This document shows positions 46,645 to 55,683 of a stretch of 64,000 nt of DNA, piece by piece (position 1 is the stretch's first letter; each line of letters starts with the position of its first letter). The notes beneath the pieces are model-generated. The model worked only from the letters and a program-made list of their open reading frames with translations, searched no databases and was not told the DNA's origin. A program made the position numbers and the translations under genes. The DNA is from Cyanobacteriota bacterium (lineage in GTDB: Bacteria > Cyanobacteriota > Cyanobacteriia > PCC-6307 > Cyanobiaceae): NCBI GenBank assembly GCA_026389315.1, contig JAPLIC010000066.1, positions 1-64,000 on the forward strand. Direction: 5' to 3'.

Positions 46645-47541
46645 GTGGAAATCAGCCCACTCCTGAATGATTTCCAACTGCGTTGGCGTTCTTGGATAGC
46701 GGTTTTTGCTCCCCAGTTAGTCCTGATTGAGCTGCAGGACGACAGTCTCAAAGGCCAGTCCCACTCGGCCAGTCGTCCCGGCCCGGTGACGATTGATACC
46801 CCTTTGCCGCCGGAAACCTGCAAGGCGGGCATGCCCCTGGAGCTGGAAGCCCTCGGCGATCTGATCGGGGATCTGTTGGTGCGCGACAACCTGATCAATG
46901 CCTATGTCCTGGCCTCCTTGCCCCCCGAGGCCAGCCTGTGGCGGGTGGTGGAGTGGCCCAGCGCCGATCCGGTGCCCCAGGATCCCCTTGCGGCCCTCCG
47001 AAAACTTGATCCGCCCCTGAATCTTCCTTACTCTCTGGCCGATGCCTGCCTGGATGTGCAGCCCCTGCCCGGACACCCGAAGCGCCTGCTGCTGGCAGCC
47101 ACCCCCCGCACAGTGGTCGAGGCTTGGGAACAAGTGTTTGAGCTTGCCGGTGCTCAACTCGATCGGCTGGCCCCTGCCCAGAGCTGCCTGTTGGCCGGAT
47201 TGGCGCCCGAATTGACGTTCCTTGCGGCGTCTGAACTTGTGGCGGTTGTTGCCCCTGGAGAGGAGAGTTCCCGTCTGTTGCTGCTGCGGGGCAATGTGCC
47301 TGTTTTCGAAAAGGTTTTACCGTCGGAACCGGATGCAATGGCCGCCGAATTCGATCGTTGCGTCGCCTTTTATCGGCGTCAAGATCCTTCCTGCGATGGC
47401 TTGAAGGTTTTTCTCTCCCGCCCATGGGACAACGCCGAGCTGCTCGTGCCCCCGGGTCGTCCCACCCCCGTAGAGGCGTTCCACGGTGACTACGGATCGC
47501 TTGTGCTTCAGGGTCTGGCCAGTCCTCTGGTGGCGGCATGA
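46645..47541 (+). CDS. pilM: Type IV pilus assembly protein PilM-like
   Basis: The 298-residue product is a divergent actin-like protein in the position of PilM, upstream of pilN, pilO and pilQ, with overlapping starts. Weak signs are LATPRTVVEAWEQVFELAGAQLDRL and VVAPGEESSRLLLLRGNVPVFEKVLPS, which correspond to the PilM/FtsA fold. Cyanobacterial PilM proteins of this kind are cytoplasmic and dock on PilN. The assignment rests mostly on gene order. The stop overlaps the pilN start (4 bp). Confidence 0.75.
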   Translation: MEISPLLNDFQLRWRSWIAVFAPQLVLIELQDDSLKGQSHSASRPGPVTIDTPLPPETCKAGMPLELEALGDLIGDLLVRDNLINAYVLASLPPEASLWRVVEWPSADPVPQDPLAALRKLDPPLNLPYSLADACLDVQPLPGHPKRLLLAATPRTVVEAWEQVFELAGAQLDRLAPAQSCLLAGLAPELTFLAASELVAVVAPGEESSRLLLLRGNVPVFEKVLPSEPDAMAAEFDRCVAFYRRQDPSCDGLKVFLSRPWDNAELLVPPGRPTPVEAFHGDYGSLVLQGLASPLVAA

Positions 47542-48263
47542 GCAGCATCCAGCTCGATTTTCTGCGGGAGAAGCGTGAGAGCGAGGGCTTGCCCTCCATG
47601 GCCCAGGTGCTGCCCTCCCGTGCGGCGCTCGTCCGGCTAGGTTGCCTGATCGGCGGCTCGTTGCTGCTGGGGGTGATGGTGTTGACAGGTCTGGTCTGGT
47701 TGCAGCATGAAGCCAACAAAGGCAATGCCCAGAGGGTCGATGCGACCAAAGCCCAACTCAAAAGCGCCCGGGCACGCTCCGAGCAGTTGGAGAGTCGTTT
47801 CAACCAGGTCAATGGGGCCAATCGCCAGCGGGCGACCAATCTGGCGACGCTGAGGTCCAGTGCCGCCCTGTTGAGTGAGTTGCAGTTACGAACCCCCGAG
47901 AATGTACAGATTCTTTCGGTGCAATTGAGCGACACGGCCCTGCAAGTCAAAGGGGTGGCGGTAGAGCCGATGGCCTTTTCGCGCATCAATGCTTTCCAGC
48001 TGTCCTTGAAGCAATCGCCCTTGCTCGCCAAGACCATCAGCCTGACCAAGGTGGAGCGGCTGCCGGCGATCAGCAAGCCATTGCCGGATAACAAAGGAAA
48101 GAACCCTTTGACCTTGTTCACACCGACCAGCGTGAAATTTGAGCTGAATGCCCCCCTGGCCACCTTGAACCCGCAACAAAAGGCTGCTGTGATGCGGGTT
48201 CTTGGTGCGGAGGGCATGGCTGGCCGTTTGGAACTGCTGCATCGCGAGGGGCTGTTGCAATGA
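47538..48263 (+). CDS. pilN: Type IV pilus inner-membrane protein PilN-like
   Basis: The 241-residue product has the PilN architecture: a short cytoplasmic start (SSIQLDFLREKRESEG), one membrane helix (about 34-53, CLIGGSLLLGVMVLTGLVWL), a coiled coil (KAQLKSARARSEQLESRFNQ), and a periplasmic alpha/beta domain. It overlaps pilM and pilO by 4 bp each. Confidence 0.82.
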   Translation: MSSIQLDFLREKRESEGLPSMAQVLPSRAALVRLGCLIGGSLLLGVMVLTGLVWLQHEANKGNAQRVDATKAQLKSARARSEQLESRFNQVNGANRQRATNLATLRSSAALLSELQLRTPENVQILSVQLSDTALQVKGVAVEPMAFSRINAFQLSLKQSPLLAKTISLTKVERLPAISKPLPDNKGKNPLTLFTPTSVKFELNAPLATLNPQQKAAVMRVLGAEGMAGRLELLHREGLLQ

Positions 48264-49213
48264 CTTTTTCTTTCTTGAAGAGTCGAGCGGACGACTTAAG
48301 CGAACCAGCACCCCTTTCAGAGCAGCAGCTACGGCGTCTGTGGCTGGGTCTGCCGATTGCCGCCTTTGGCCTGGTGGCCGCATTGCTGGCCGCTGCGGTG
48401 CTGCTGCCCCTGTTGCTGAACCTGCGTTCGGAGTTGGAGCGGGCCCAGCGGCTGCAGCGGCTGGAGGACCAGCTCATGGAGGTGAACACCAGCCTCGCCC
48501 GCAGCCAGGCGGCCTTGAAGAAGGCCGATACCCAAACCAGCAAGCTGCGCAACCTGCTGGTCGGTGGGGGAGATCGGGGCACGGTGCTGGCCACCCTGGA
48601 CACCGATGCCAAGGCCACGGGCGTGCGCCTGACGCTCTACGAACAGAACGTTGTTGCGGTGGCTCAGGTTGCAACACCAGCCAAGCCGGGGACCCCTGCC
48701 TCTGGGGCGAACCCCGCCCCAGAGGCTGGAACCCCCGCCGCCGCCGCCGCTGCGGCCCAGGCGGCCGCCGCCGCCGATGGGGTGGTGGAAACCCCGTTGT
48801 TGCTCTCGGTCCAGGGGACCTTCCCCCAGATCCTGGCCTTCATGCAGCGGCTGGAGCGGCTGCAGGTGTTGGTGAAGCAGCAAGAGCTGAGCTTGGCAAT
48901 GGCGGAAAAGCCCGCTGGCGGCGGCCAGTCCCCTGAGGTGGTCGCTTTGCCAGGGTCCTCGCCAATTTTGGTGATGAAGTTGTCCCTGGTGGTCTTTGAT
49001 GCCCCCGGTGACAATGCCCCCGCGCCTGCGGGCGGGGGCACCGCCCCGAGCCGCCCAGCTCCTGGCAGCACCCCAGGGACTTCGGCCCCCGGGTCCCCGA
49101 CCCCCGGGGCCTCGACCCCCGGGGCCTCGACCCCCGGGGCCTCGGCCCCTGGGTCCCCGACCCCTGGGTCCAAGACCCCTGCGGCTGCTCCTGCTGCCGG
49201 ATCCGCCCGTTGA
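48260..49213 (+). CDS. pilO: Type IV pilus inner-membrane protein PilO-like
   Basis: The 317-residue product has one membrane helix (about 30-55, LPIAAFGLVAALLAAAVLLPLLL), a coiled coil (LERAQRLQRLEDQLMEVN) and a periplasmic ferredoxin-like domain (LLLSVQGTFPQILAFMQRLERL, ILVMKLSLVVF). Two low-complexity additions are present: an Ala-rich insert near 155-175 and a C-terminal PGAST/PGSPT tail of about 70 residues encoded by a 15-bp DNA repeat. PilO dimerises with PilN in the alignment complex. Confidence 0.82.
   Translation: MTFSFLKSRADDLSEPAPLSEQQLRRLWLGLPIAAFGLVAALLAAAVLLPLLLNLRSELERAQRLQRLEDQLMEVNTSLARSQAALKKADTQTSKLRNLLVGGGDRGTVLATLDTDAKATGVRLTLYEQNVVAVAQVATPAKPGTPASGANPAPEAGTPAAAAAAAQAAAAADGVVETPLLLSVQGTFPQILAFMQRLERLQVLVKQQELSLAMAEKPAGGGQSPEVVALPGSSPILVMKLSLVVFDAPGDNAPAPAGGGTAPSRPAPGSTPGTSAPGSPTPGASTPGASTPGASAPGSPTPGSKTPAAAPAAGSAR
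49084..49173. repeat. 15-bp tandem repeat in the pilO tail
   Basis: About six units of 15 bp, consensus GACCCCCGGGGCCTC, run from 49084 to 49173; three copies at 49099-49143 are identical. They encode the PGAST/PGSPT tail. Slippage would alter tail length in multiples of five residues. Confidence 0.9.
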
Positions 49214-49230
49214 TCCGCGCTTTCCACCCC

Positions 49231-51807
49231 ATGCCCCGTCTGCGTTGCCACCCCATGAAATCCCGGTACCTTGCCGCCATTGCCCCCGGGGGAGCGAGCC
49301 AGGCCCGGTCGCGGGCCCTCAGCCTGTCGCTTGCCGTCTTGGCGGCCACGGGTGGGATGGGCGGCTGGGTGGCTGCGGCCGGCGCCCAGGATGTTGCCCA
49401 AGCCCAGCAGGGTGCTGCTGGGGTGCAGAAGGGCCAGGTGCTTGGTACGACCCAGCGGCTGAATTTGCGGGTGCGGCGCCAGAGAGATGGGGTTGAGGTG
49501 GTGATTGAGGGGGTGGGTTCGGCGCCGGAATTGCAGCAGACGACCCGGGGCGCGGTGTGGCTGGGGCGGCTGTTCACCTCCAGCCCGGCGGCGCTGCCGG
49601 GCGGGGGCCAACGGCTGTCGGTGCCGGAGGCCGGGTTCCAGAGCCTCAGTTTGGCGGGCACCGGCCAGGTGTTTGAACTGCAGATCACGCCGATTCCGGG
49701 CTATCCCCTGGGCCGGCCGGTGGTGAGCGCCGATGGCCGTGATTTGATTTTGAGTTTTGCCAGCAGCGGCCAGGCCAGCCAGCGGACGAGCAGCCTGGAT
49801 TTGCGCCGGCCCGGCCGGGTGAGCGAACCAACGGCCGCCTATGTGCCGCCGCTGCAACCGCGGGCCGTGGCGCCGCCGGTGGGGGACATGGCGGTGGGCA
49901 CGATGCTGCTCACCAATAGCAGCTATCTGAATGTCAGCGGACCGCCGGTGACGATGACACTTAGGAATGCGCCGGCCAGAGATGTGCTGATGGCCCTGAG
50001 CCGGCTGGGGGGCTATGGGTTTGTGTTTGTCGAAGATTCGAGCAAGGCGGATAACGCGGGGGGGACGGCGGCCTCCACATTGCCGATTTCGATTTCGTTC
50101 CGCAATGAAAATTACGGTCAGGCACTGAATTCGGCCCTGTTAGCGGCGGGGCTGCAGGCCAAACGGCAGGGAAATATGATACTGGCAGGGCCTTCAGTAC
50201 TTGGGAAAACATTTGGCGCTCAACTGTCAAAGGTGTATCGCCTGAACCAGGTCAGTGCCAATTCGGCGGCTGATTATCTGGCCAATCTTGGAGCCCAGGT
50301 AAAAAAAACGAATGAGGTGACGACTGCTGTTAGTACAGGACTCAGTCAATCAAATGCGGTGGCCTCAAGTGGAGCCTCATCCACTACTGTATTTAATAGT
50401 ACCAGTGAGGTGAAATCCTACGGAGGCGACACAGGCCCGCTCTTGGGGCTATTGGTGACCACCGATCCTCGACTCGCCACGATCACCTTAGTGGGTGAAC
50501 CAAGAGTGGTCACGGTGGCTGAATCCTATCTACGCCAGCTGGATCTGCGCCAGCGCCAGGTGGCGCTTTCGGTGAAGATAATGGATGTTTCCTTAGGAAA
50601 TAATGCTACTTTCGAAAATAGTTTTGCTGTGCGTTGGGGCAATAGCTTCATTGTCAACAATCAGGGTCAAGTATTAGCAAATTTTGGCAGCTATCAGCCA
50701 CCTTCTACCCCTGATGCGGGCCTGCCAGGTACCTATTCAGCTACGGGTCGAACCACCCCGTTAGTTGGGACTGGCGCCTTGACGCCAGGAGACGGCGGCT
50801 TTGTTGATCAATTGAGTGGAACTCCATATCCTGGCGTTACAACCGATAGTTTTAAAAGACCTTCTTTTGGTCAGTTCAATAATCCTCTGCAGCCAGGCAC
50901 AAGTGAGTTCACACCAGGGACGCCTGGTACACCACCTACCCCTGTTATTGACCCTGTAACAGGCATTACACGATTTATCCCAGGGACACCGGCTACCCCA
51001 GGTACCATTACAAGAAGGTCTCCTACAAACTTTGCATATCCTCAAAATCAACTTTTTGATTTTGTCAAGGCCACCATCCAGTCCAGCAGTACCAAAGTCT
51101 TAGCCAGCCCCACTCTAATACTCAGCGAAAATGCTGAAGAACTACGCAAGGGCGAAGACACACTGCCCATCAACATCGCCAGTCTCTCTGGCGGCAGCTC
51201 CGGTAGCAGCTCCAGCAGCGGCGGCTCCGACAACAACGCCACCATCGGTCGCACCAAGGCCAACGAGTCCTATGTCACCGTCGGTGAGCAGGTGATCACC
51301 AACTACACCGTGACCTCCGGCACCCAGGGCAACGGCAACTCCTGCCAGCCCGAATTTGGCATCGCTGGCCTCACCTTTGGCGCCCGCGTCTCCAAAATTG
51401 ATGACAACGGCTTCGTCACTTTCTCGATGTCGCCGGCGATCACCGCCGCCCTGCGCCAGCAGGTGGTGCCCGGTTGCGGCCCCATCGACGTCCTGGCGGT
51501 GCGCCGCCTCGACACCGGCAGTGCCCGGGTGCGCGATGGCCAGACCCTAATCATGACCGGCGTGATTTCCGATGCCGACCGGCTGGAAGTCTCCAAATGG
51601 CCGATCCTCGGCGATGTACCGATCATTGGTCAGTTTTTCCGCAGCAGCAACAACAACCGCGCCAAGCGGGAGCTGGTGATTCTGGTGACGCCGCGCATCA
51701 TCAACGACAACGAAGGCGGTAATTTCGGTTACGGCTACCAGCCAGGTACCAACGACAGCCGTCGCCTCCTGGCCGATCCCAACGCGCCGCTGCGATCACA
51801 ACCCTGA
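49231..51807 (+). CDS. pilQ: Type IV pilus secretin PilQ
   Basis: PilQ forms the outer-membrane pore for type IV pili. The 858-residue product has a signal segment, an AMIN-like domain (TQRLNLRVRRQRDGVEVVIEG), secretin N-type domains (VTMTLRNAPARDVLMALSRLGGYGFVF, VYRLNQVSANSAADYLANLG) and a C-terminal secretin domain (QTLIMTGVISDADRLEVSKW and FFRSSNNNRAKRELVILVTPRI). A Pro/Thr-Gly-rich insert with PGTPGTPPTP lies in the core. From about 50100 to 51130 the DNA is much AT-richer than the ends of the gene. The start is uncertain: TTG 49210, ATG 49231 or ATG 49255. Confidence 0.9.
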   Translation: MPRLRCHPMKSRYLAAIAPGGASQARSRALSLSLAVLAATGGMGGWVAAAGAQDVAQAQQGAAGVQKGQVLGTTQRLNLRVRRQRDGVEVVIEGVGSAPELQQTTRGAVWLGRLFTSSPAALPGGGQRLSVPEAGFQSLSLAGTGQVFELQITPIPGYPLGRPVVSADGRDLILSFASSGQASQRTSSLDLRRPGRVSEPTAAYVPPLQPRAVAPPVGDMAVGTMLLTNSSYLNVSGPPVTMTLRNAPARDVLMALSRLGGYGFVFVEDSSKADNAGGTAASTLPISISFRNENYGQALNSALLAAGLQAKRQGNMILAGPSVLGKTFGAQLSKVYRLNQVSANSAADYLANLGAQVKKTNEVTTAVSTGLSQSNAVASSGASSTTVFNSTSEVKSYGGDTGPLLGLLVTTDPRLATITLVGEPRVVTVAESYLRQLDLRQRQVALSVKIMDVSLGNNATFENSFAVRWGNSFIVNNQGQVLANFGSYQPPSTPDAGLPGTYSATGRTTPLVGTGALTPGDGGFVDQLSGTPYPGVTTDSFKRPSFGQFNNPLQPGTSEFTPGTPGTPPTPVIDPVTGITRFIPGTPATPGTITRRSPTNFAYPQNQLFDFVKATIQSSSTKVLASPTLILSENAEELRKGEDTLPINIASLSGGSSGSSSSSGGSDNNATIGRTKANESYVTVGEQVITNYTVTSGTQGNGNSCQPEFGIAGLTFGARVSKIDDNGFVTFSMSPAITAALRQQVVPGCGPIDVLAVRRLDTGSARVRDGQTLIMTGVISDADRLEVSKWPILGDVPIIGQFFRSSNNNRAKRELVILVTPRIINDNEGGNFGYGYQPGTNDSRRLLADPNAPLRSQP

Positions 51808-52707
51808 CAGGGTTTTCATCGCCAACGGCGCCAGCATCTGCACAACGCCCATCCCCGCGTTCAGCAACTGACTGCCCAGGCCATTGCCGCCGGGCGTTTT
51901 TTTGGCCGGGGCCTCCAGCTGATTGGCGGCCGCCGTCATCTGGGTGGCCGCTGCACTATCGCCGGCCTGTTGATACAGCCCAGCCGCCCAGCGCAGGTCC
52001 TTGGCGGCCATCTCGATGTTGCCCTGCTCGGTGCGGCAGATGCCCCGCGCCACCCAGGTGATCGCCGCCTCTGGTTGCTGGCGGAGCGCATCACCAAACA
52101 GCACTTCGGCCTCCTGGAAGCGGCCGGCTTCAGCGGCGGCCACCCCGGCGTTATGCAAGGCCGCGTAGCCCAGGCTGCCCGGTGCCGCCCCCCGCGCCTG
52201 CTGCCAATGGGTTTGCTCTAGGGCGCCGGCATCCAGCTGGGCGCCGCTGAGGTCGCTCTGGCGTAGATCGGTGCCCTCCAGCCGGGCGCCGCGCAGGTCC
52301 GCCCCCCGCAACGAGGCCCCCACCAGGCTGGTGAAACTCAGGTCCGCCCCTTGCAGTTGGGCGCCATCGAGCAGGGCGCCGCTGAGGTTGGCCCGTTTCA
52401 AGATCGCCGCTTGCAGGTCGGCATCCCGCAGTTCGGCATGCACCAGATCCGCATCCTGCAGCCGGCAACCCGGGCAGCGGCGCTGCTCCAAAAGGCGCAT
52501 CAGATCGTCGTTGTTGGCCGCCCCGGCCGGTGCGCCTACCGCCAGCAGCAGTAGCCCCAGGGCCAGCGGGGCCATCTCCAAAGGGGCGTTCCCCAAAGGG
52601 GCAAACCCCAGTGGGGCGGCGCGGCGGCGGCGGGCGGGGCCTGCGGCGCGGCGGCGGGCGGTGCGGGGTGTGCTGCGCGTTGAAGTGGAATCCCTGTCGG
52701 CATCCAT
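51796..52707 (-). CDS. Pentapeptide-repeat protein with TPR-like region
   Basis: The 303-residue product has an Arg-rich start, a signal/membrane segment (LALGLLLLAVGAPAGAA), a CPGC pair, then about 13 pentapeptide repeats (for example ADLRGARLEGTDLRQSDLSG), forming a right-handed beta-helix. A helical TPR-like part (EAGRFQEAEVLFGDALRQQPEAAITWVARGICRTEQG) and a tail follow. The signal suggests a periplasmic or thylakoid-lumen location. Function unknown. It converges with pilQ and their ends overlap by 12 bp. Confidence 0.75.
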   Translation of the reverse strand: MDADRDSTSTRSTPRTARRRAAGPARRRRAAPLGFAPLGNAPLEMAPLALGLLLLAVGAPAGAANNDDLMRLLEQRRCPGCRLQDADLVHAELRDADLQAAILKRANLSGALLDGAQLQGADLSFTSLVGASLRGADLRGARLEGTDLRQSDLSGAQLDAGALEQTHWQQARGAAPGSLGYAALHNAGVAAAEAGRFQEAEVLFGDALRQQPEAAITWVARGICRTEQGNIEMAAKDLRWAAGLYQQAGDSAAATQMTAAANQLEAPAKKTPGGNGLGSQLLNAGMGVVQMLAPLAMKTLSGL

Positions 52708-52770
52708 GGCACGGGCCCCTGCGGTTGTCTTGTTGTACTGCCGCTCCAGCCGCCCTGGCCAGGCCTTGGA

Positions 52771-54705
52771 TCAGGACGGCGACCGGCGCAATTGCCGCCG
52801 CAGGCTCTGGCCGCAACGCCCCAGGCGGGCCATCACCTGCCGCCGGGAGCCTTCAGGCCGGCCATAGCGCAACTGTTGCAGCAGGCCGACAAAATCCTCC
52901 AGCTCAGGACCCAGCAGGGGCCGGGCTTGCCGCAGGCGCCGGCCGAACTGGCTGACGGTTTCACCAGGCTGGGGCACCAGGCCGCTGCGGGCGCAGCTGC
53001 GCAGCAGTTGGTTCAGCTCCTGCTGCAGCCGGTCCCCCTCGCCCCGGCGCCGCAGCCAGCCGTAGGCCGCCAACCCCATCGTCAGGGTCATCGCCACAGC
53101 CCCGAGCAGCAGGGCCCCCGCCCAGTCGCGGTAGGGCCCCAGCAGGCGTTGCAGCAGCAGTTCCTGGCTGCGTTGGTCGAAGCCCAACCACCATTGCCCC
53201 CAGGCCAGATCCAGGCCCCACCACTGGCGGGCGATCCAGTCCAGGGGGCCAGCTGGGTCGGCGGCGGCAGCGGTGGCCGGCACCGAGGCGGATGTCGGGT
53301 CCCCCGGGGTCGGTCCCCCCAGCACCCAGAGGGTCGGATCCAGGCTGCGCCATCCCTCCCCTTCGATCCACACCTCGCTCCAGGCATGGGCATCGCTTTG
53401 GCGCAGGTCGAGGAAGGCCGATCCCCCCAGGGGCACCACCCAGGTACCGCCCCGATAGCCGCTCACCACCCGCGCCGGCACCCCCGCCGCCCGCATCAGG
53501 GCCGAGAGGGCGCTGGCGTAATGGCCGCAAAAGCCCTGCCGCCGCTCGAACAACAGCGCATCAAGGGGGGCGGTTTGGGGCAACAGGGGGTTGTTGAGGC
53601 TGTAGCGGAAACCCTGTTGCCTGAACCAGGTTTCGGCGAGGGCCACCGCCTTGGCGCCACTGGCCCTGTTGGCGCCGCTGGCCGTGTTGGGGCCGCCGCC
53701 GGCCGCCTGGCGGCGCCAGCCGGCCGCCAGGCTTTCCAGCCGGGGGTTGGTGCCGGCGGTCATCTGCAGGTCCTGGGCCGTGGGGGCCTGGCGGCGCCAG
53801 GCCGGCGCAGCGGGCTCGGCGGCAAGGCTATAGAGCTTGCGCATTCCCACGGACCCGACATAGCGCAACTGGCCCTGGCCATCGCGTTTGAGGTGGCGAT
53901 CCAGCGGCAGTCCCTCGCCGCTCCAGGGCACCTCCGCAAAGTTGTTGGGTTCACTCAGCCACACCTGGGTGGCCCCCGGGGGTTGGGGGCCACCCAGGTT
54001 GGGGTCGGCGTCGATGCCGCCACGGATCGCTTCGGGGTCGCGATCTCCAAAGGCTCCGGCACTGCCGGCATTGAGGCTGCGCCAGCTCTGGCCATCGAAC
54101 TGGCCGTGCACGAGTACCCGCCAAAGCCGTTGCGAGGCCGGTGGCGGGCCGCCCCCGGGGAAGGCCACCCGGGCGGCGGGGCTGCGGTCCTGGGTCAAGG
54201 TGGCGATGGTGCCCGGCTCCAGGGTGGCGCTGAGTCCCGTGGTGGCGGCGGCGCCAAACTGCCCCAAGCCGCCCAGGTTGGTGAAGGGCCCCATCCGGGG
54301 AAACAACAGAAACAACACCATGGCCATCGGCAGGGCCGCCAGCACCAGTTGGCCACTGCGGCTCAGCAGGGTGCCGAGATTGGTGATCCCCACCAGTTCC
54401 AGTTGCAGCAAACCCGCCAGGGCCACCAGAACGGCCAGTCCCTGCAGCAGGGTCGACCCCAGCTCCCCCCGCTGGGCCCCGAGCATGCCGGCGGTCACCA
54501 GTTGCAGCAGGCACACCAGCCGGTGCTCATGCCGTTGTTTGGCCTCCCGCAGTTTCAGTGCTGTCAGCAGCAGCAGGCTGAGGCTCAACCCGCCCAGCAG
54601 GCTGAAGGGGGCCATCCCCCAGGCCGCAGCGGTCAACAGGCCCACGGCCAGCCAGGGCAACCAGCCGCCAGTCCCAACCGGGACCCGTCCCGCTTTCAAG
54701 GGCAT
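52771..54705 (-). CDS. Transglutaminase-like membrane protein (TgpA family)
   Basis: The 644-residue product has six hydrophobic segments in the first 180 residues (TgpA N-terminal domain), a periplasmic transglutaminase-like core with catalytic Cys in RRQGFCGHYASALSALMRAAGVPARVVSGY, His in SDAHAWSEVW and Asp in DPT, one more membrane helix near 560-580 and a cytoplasmic tail. It belongs to the MoxR-DUF58-TgpA set often linked to envelope stress or protein maturation. The ATG at 54703-54705 is preferred; it overlaps the DUF58 stop. Confidence 0.9.
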   Translation of the reverse strand: MPLKAGRVPVGTGGWLPWLAVGLLTAAAWGMAPFSLLGGLSLSLLLLTALKLREAKQRHEHRLVCLLQLVTAGMLGAQRGELGSTLLQGLAVLVALAGLLQLELVGITNLGTLLSRSGQLVLAALPMAMVLFLLFPRMGPFTNLGGLGQFGAAATTGLSATLEPGTIATLTQDRSPAARVAFPGGGPPPASQRLWRVLVHGQFDGQSWRSLNAGSAGAFGDRDPEAIRGGIDADPNLGGPQPPGATQVWLSEPNNFAEVPWSGEGLPLDRHLKRDGQGQLRYVGSVGMRKLYSLAAEPAAPAWRRQAPTAQDLQMTAGTNPRLESLAAGWRRQAAGGGPNTASGANRASGAKAVALAETWFRQQGFRYSLNNPLLPQTAPLDALLFERRQGFCGHYASALSALMRAAGVPARVVSGYRGGTWVVPLGGSAFLDLRQSDAHAWSEVWIEGEGWRSLDPTLWVLGGPTPGDPTSASVPATAAAADPAGPLDWIARQWWGLDLAWGQWWLGFDQRSQELLLQRLLGPYRDWAGALLLGAVAMTLTMGLAAYGWLRRRGEGDRLQQELNQLLRSCARSGLVPQPGETVSQFGRRLRQARPLLGPELEDFVGLLQQLRYGRPEGSRRQVMARLGRCGQSLRRQLRRSPS

Positions 54706-55667
54706 AGCGCCAGCGCCTCCAGGCAACGATCGCGGTGGCTGTTGCCCCGATCCGGGGCGATCTGCAGTCCGTTCAACGCCAAGCCATAACTCTGGCCCTG
54801 GCGGTGCAATTGGCAGAGACGATCACAAACATGCTCCAGGGCCTGCTCCCGGGGCACGGCCGGATCCGGCGCCAACAGGGAAGGTTCCAAGCGCGGGTCC
54901 TGAAACCGCTTGGTCTGGGCGCCCCGCCCCTGGGCCAATAGCTTCCAAGCCATGCGGCTGCTGCTGTCGCCGCGGCGGTGGGGGCGTAAATCCTGCCATT
55001 CCTCACTGCCATCGCCGGCCAGGGCCCCGGCTGCGGCCGTCTTTTCGCGCCAATCGGCCATGGGCACCTGGCGCACCGGGCCCGGATTCTGGGCGGGATA
55101 AACAAGCTGCCCGGCGGGAAGCTGCCAGCGACTCCAGCAGACAAACAGCCCCAGGGGGGCGGTGGTCTGCAATCTCAGCTTGCCGGGCCGCTGCCAGCCT
55201 CGCTGCTGGGGGGTCCAGGCCAAGGCCATCTGGTGCTCGCCTGGGCCGAGGCTGCCCACACCATGGAAGGCACCGGGCCCCAGGCGCCATTCCAGGCCCT
55301 CACAGGCGGTTTTGACCCGCACAATCAGCGGATAGGCGGCGGTTGCCCCCGCGAAGGCCGGTTCCGGTTGGGCGCAGCGCACCTCGAGGCCATCCAGCTG
55401 GCCATGGGTCAGATGCAGGCTCAACAACTGCAAGGCAAACATCACAAAGCTGAGCAGCAGCGGTCCGTTGGTCTGGGTCTGGATGCCCACCAATTGCAAT
55501 AGCAGGCCCCCCCCAAGCCAGAGCCAGCCGAAACCGGTGGGCACGATGTAGAGGTTGCGCAGGCCCAGCTTCAACACCTCCCCCTGCTGCGCCGCCGGCA
55601 GCCAGCGGGACAGCTGCTGCTCAAGCCGGTGGGGGAGGGTTTGCTGGGGTGGTGCTGCAACTTCCAT
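54696..55667 (-). CDS. DUF58 domain-containing protein
   Basis: The 323-residue product has two membrane helices near the start (GFGWLWLGGGLLLQLVGIQ and PLLLSFVMFALQLLSL), a beta-rich domain and the DUF58 part with GDGSEEWQDLRPHRRGDSSSRMAWKLLAQ. DUF58 proteins are related to von Willebrand A-type domains and pair with MoxR ATPases. It lies directly between moxR and the transglutaminase gene. Confidence 0.88.
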   Translation of the reverse strand: MEVAAPPQQTLPHRLEQQLSRWLPAAQQGEVLKLGLRNLYIVPTGFGWLWLGGGLLLQLVGIQTQTNGPLLLSFVMFALQLLSLHLTHGQLDGLEVRCAQPEPAFAGATAAYPLIVRVKTACEGLEWRLGPGAFHGVGSLGPGEHQMALAWTPQQRGWQRPGKLRLQTTAPLGLFVCWSRWQLPAGQLVYPAQNPGPVRQVPMADWREKTAAAGALAGDGSEEWQDLRPHRRGDSSSRMAWKLLAQGRGAQTKRFQDPRLEPSLLAPDPAVPREQALEHVCDRLCQLHRQGQSYGLALNGLQIAPDRGNSHRDRCLEALALCP

Positions 55668-55683
55668 TGGCGTCACATTGGGG

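Noticed and set aside
52792..54789. A 665-residue plus-strand open frame opposite the transglutaminase gene
   Set aside because: It is a shadow of the GC-rich minus-strand gene; composition is Gln/Gly/Pro-rich without any domain, whereas the minus strand has a clear TgpA protein. The same holds for 60662-62710, 57954-59891 and 34249-35805.
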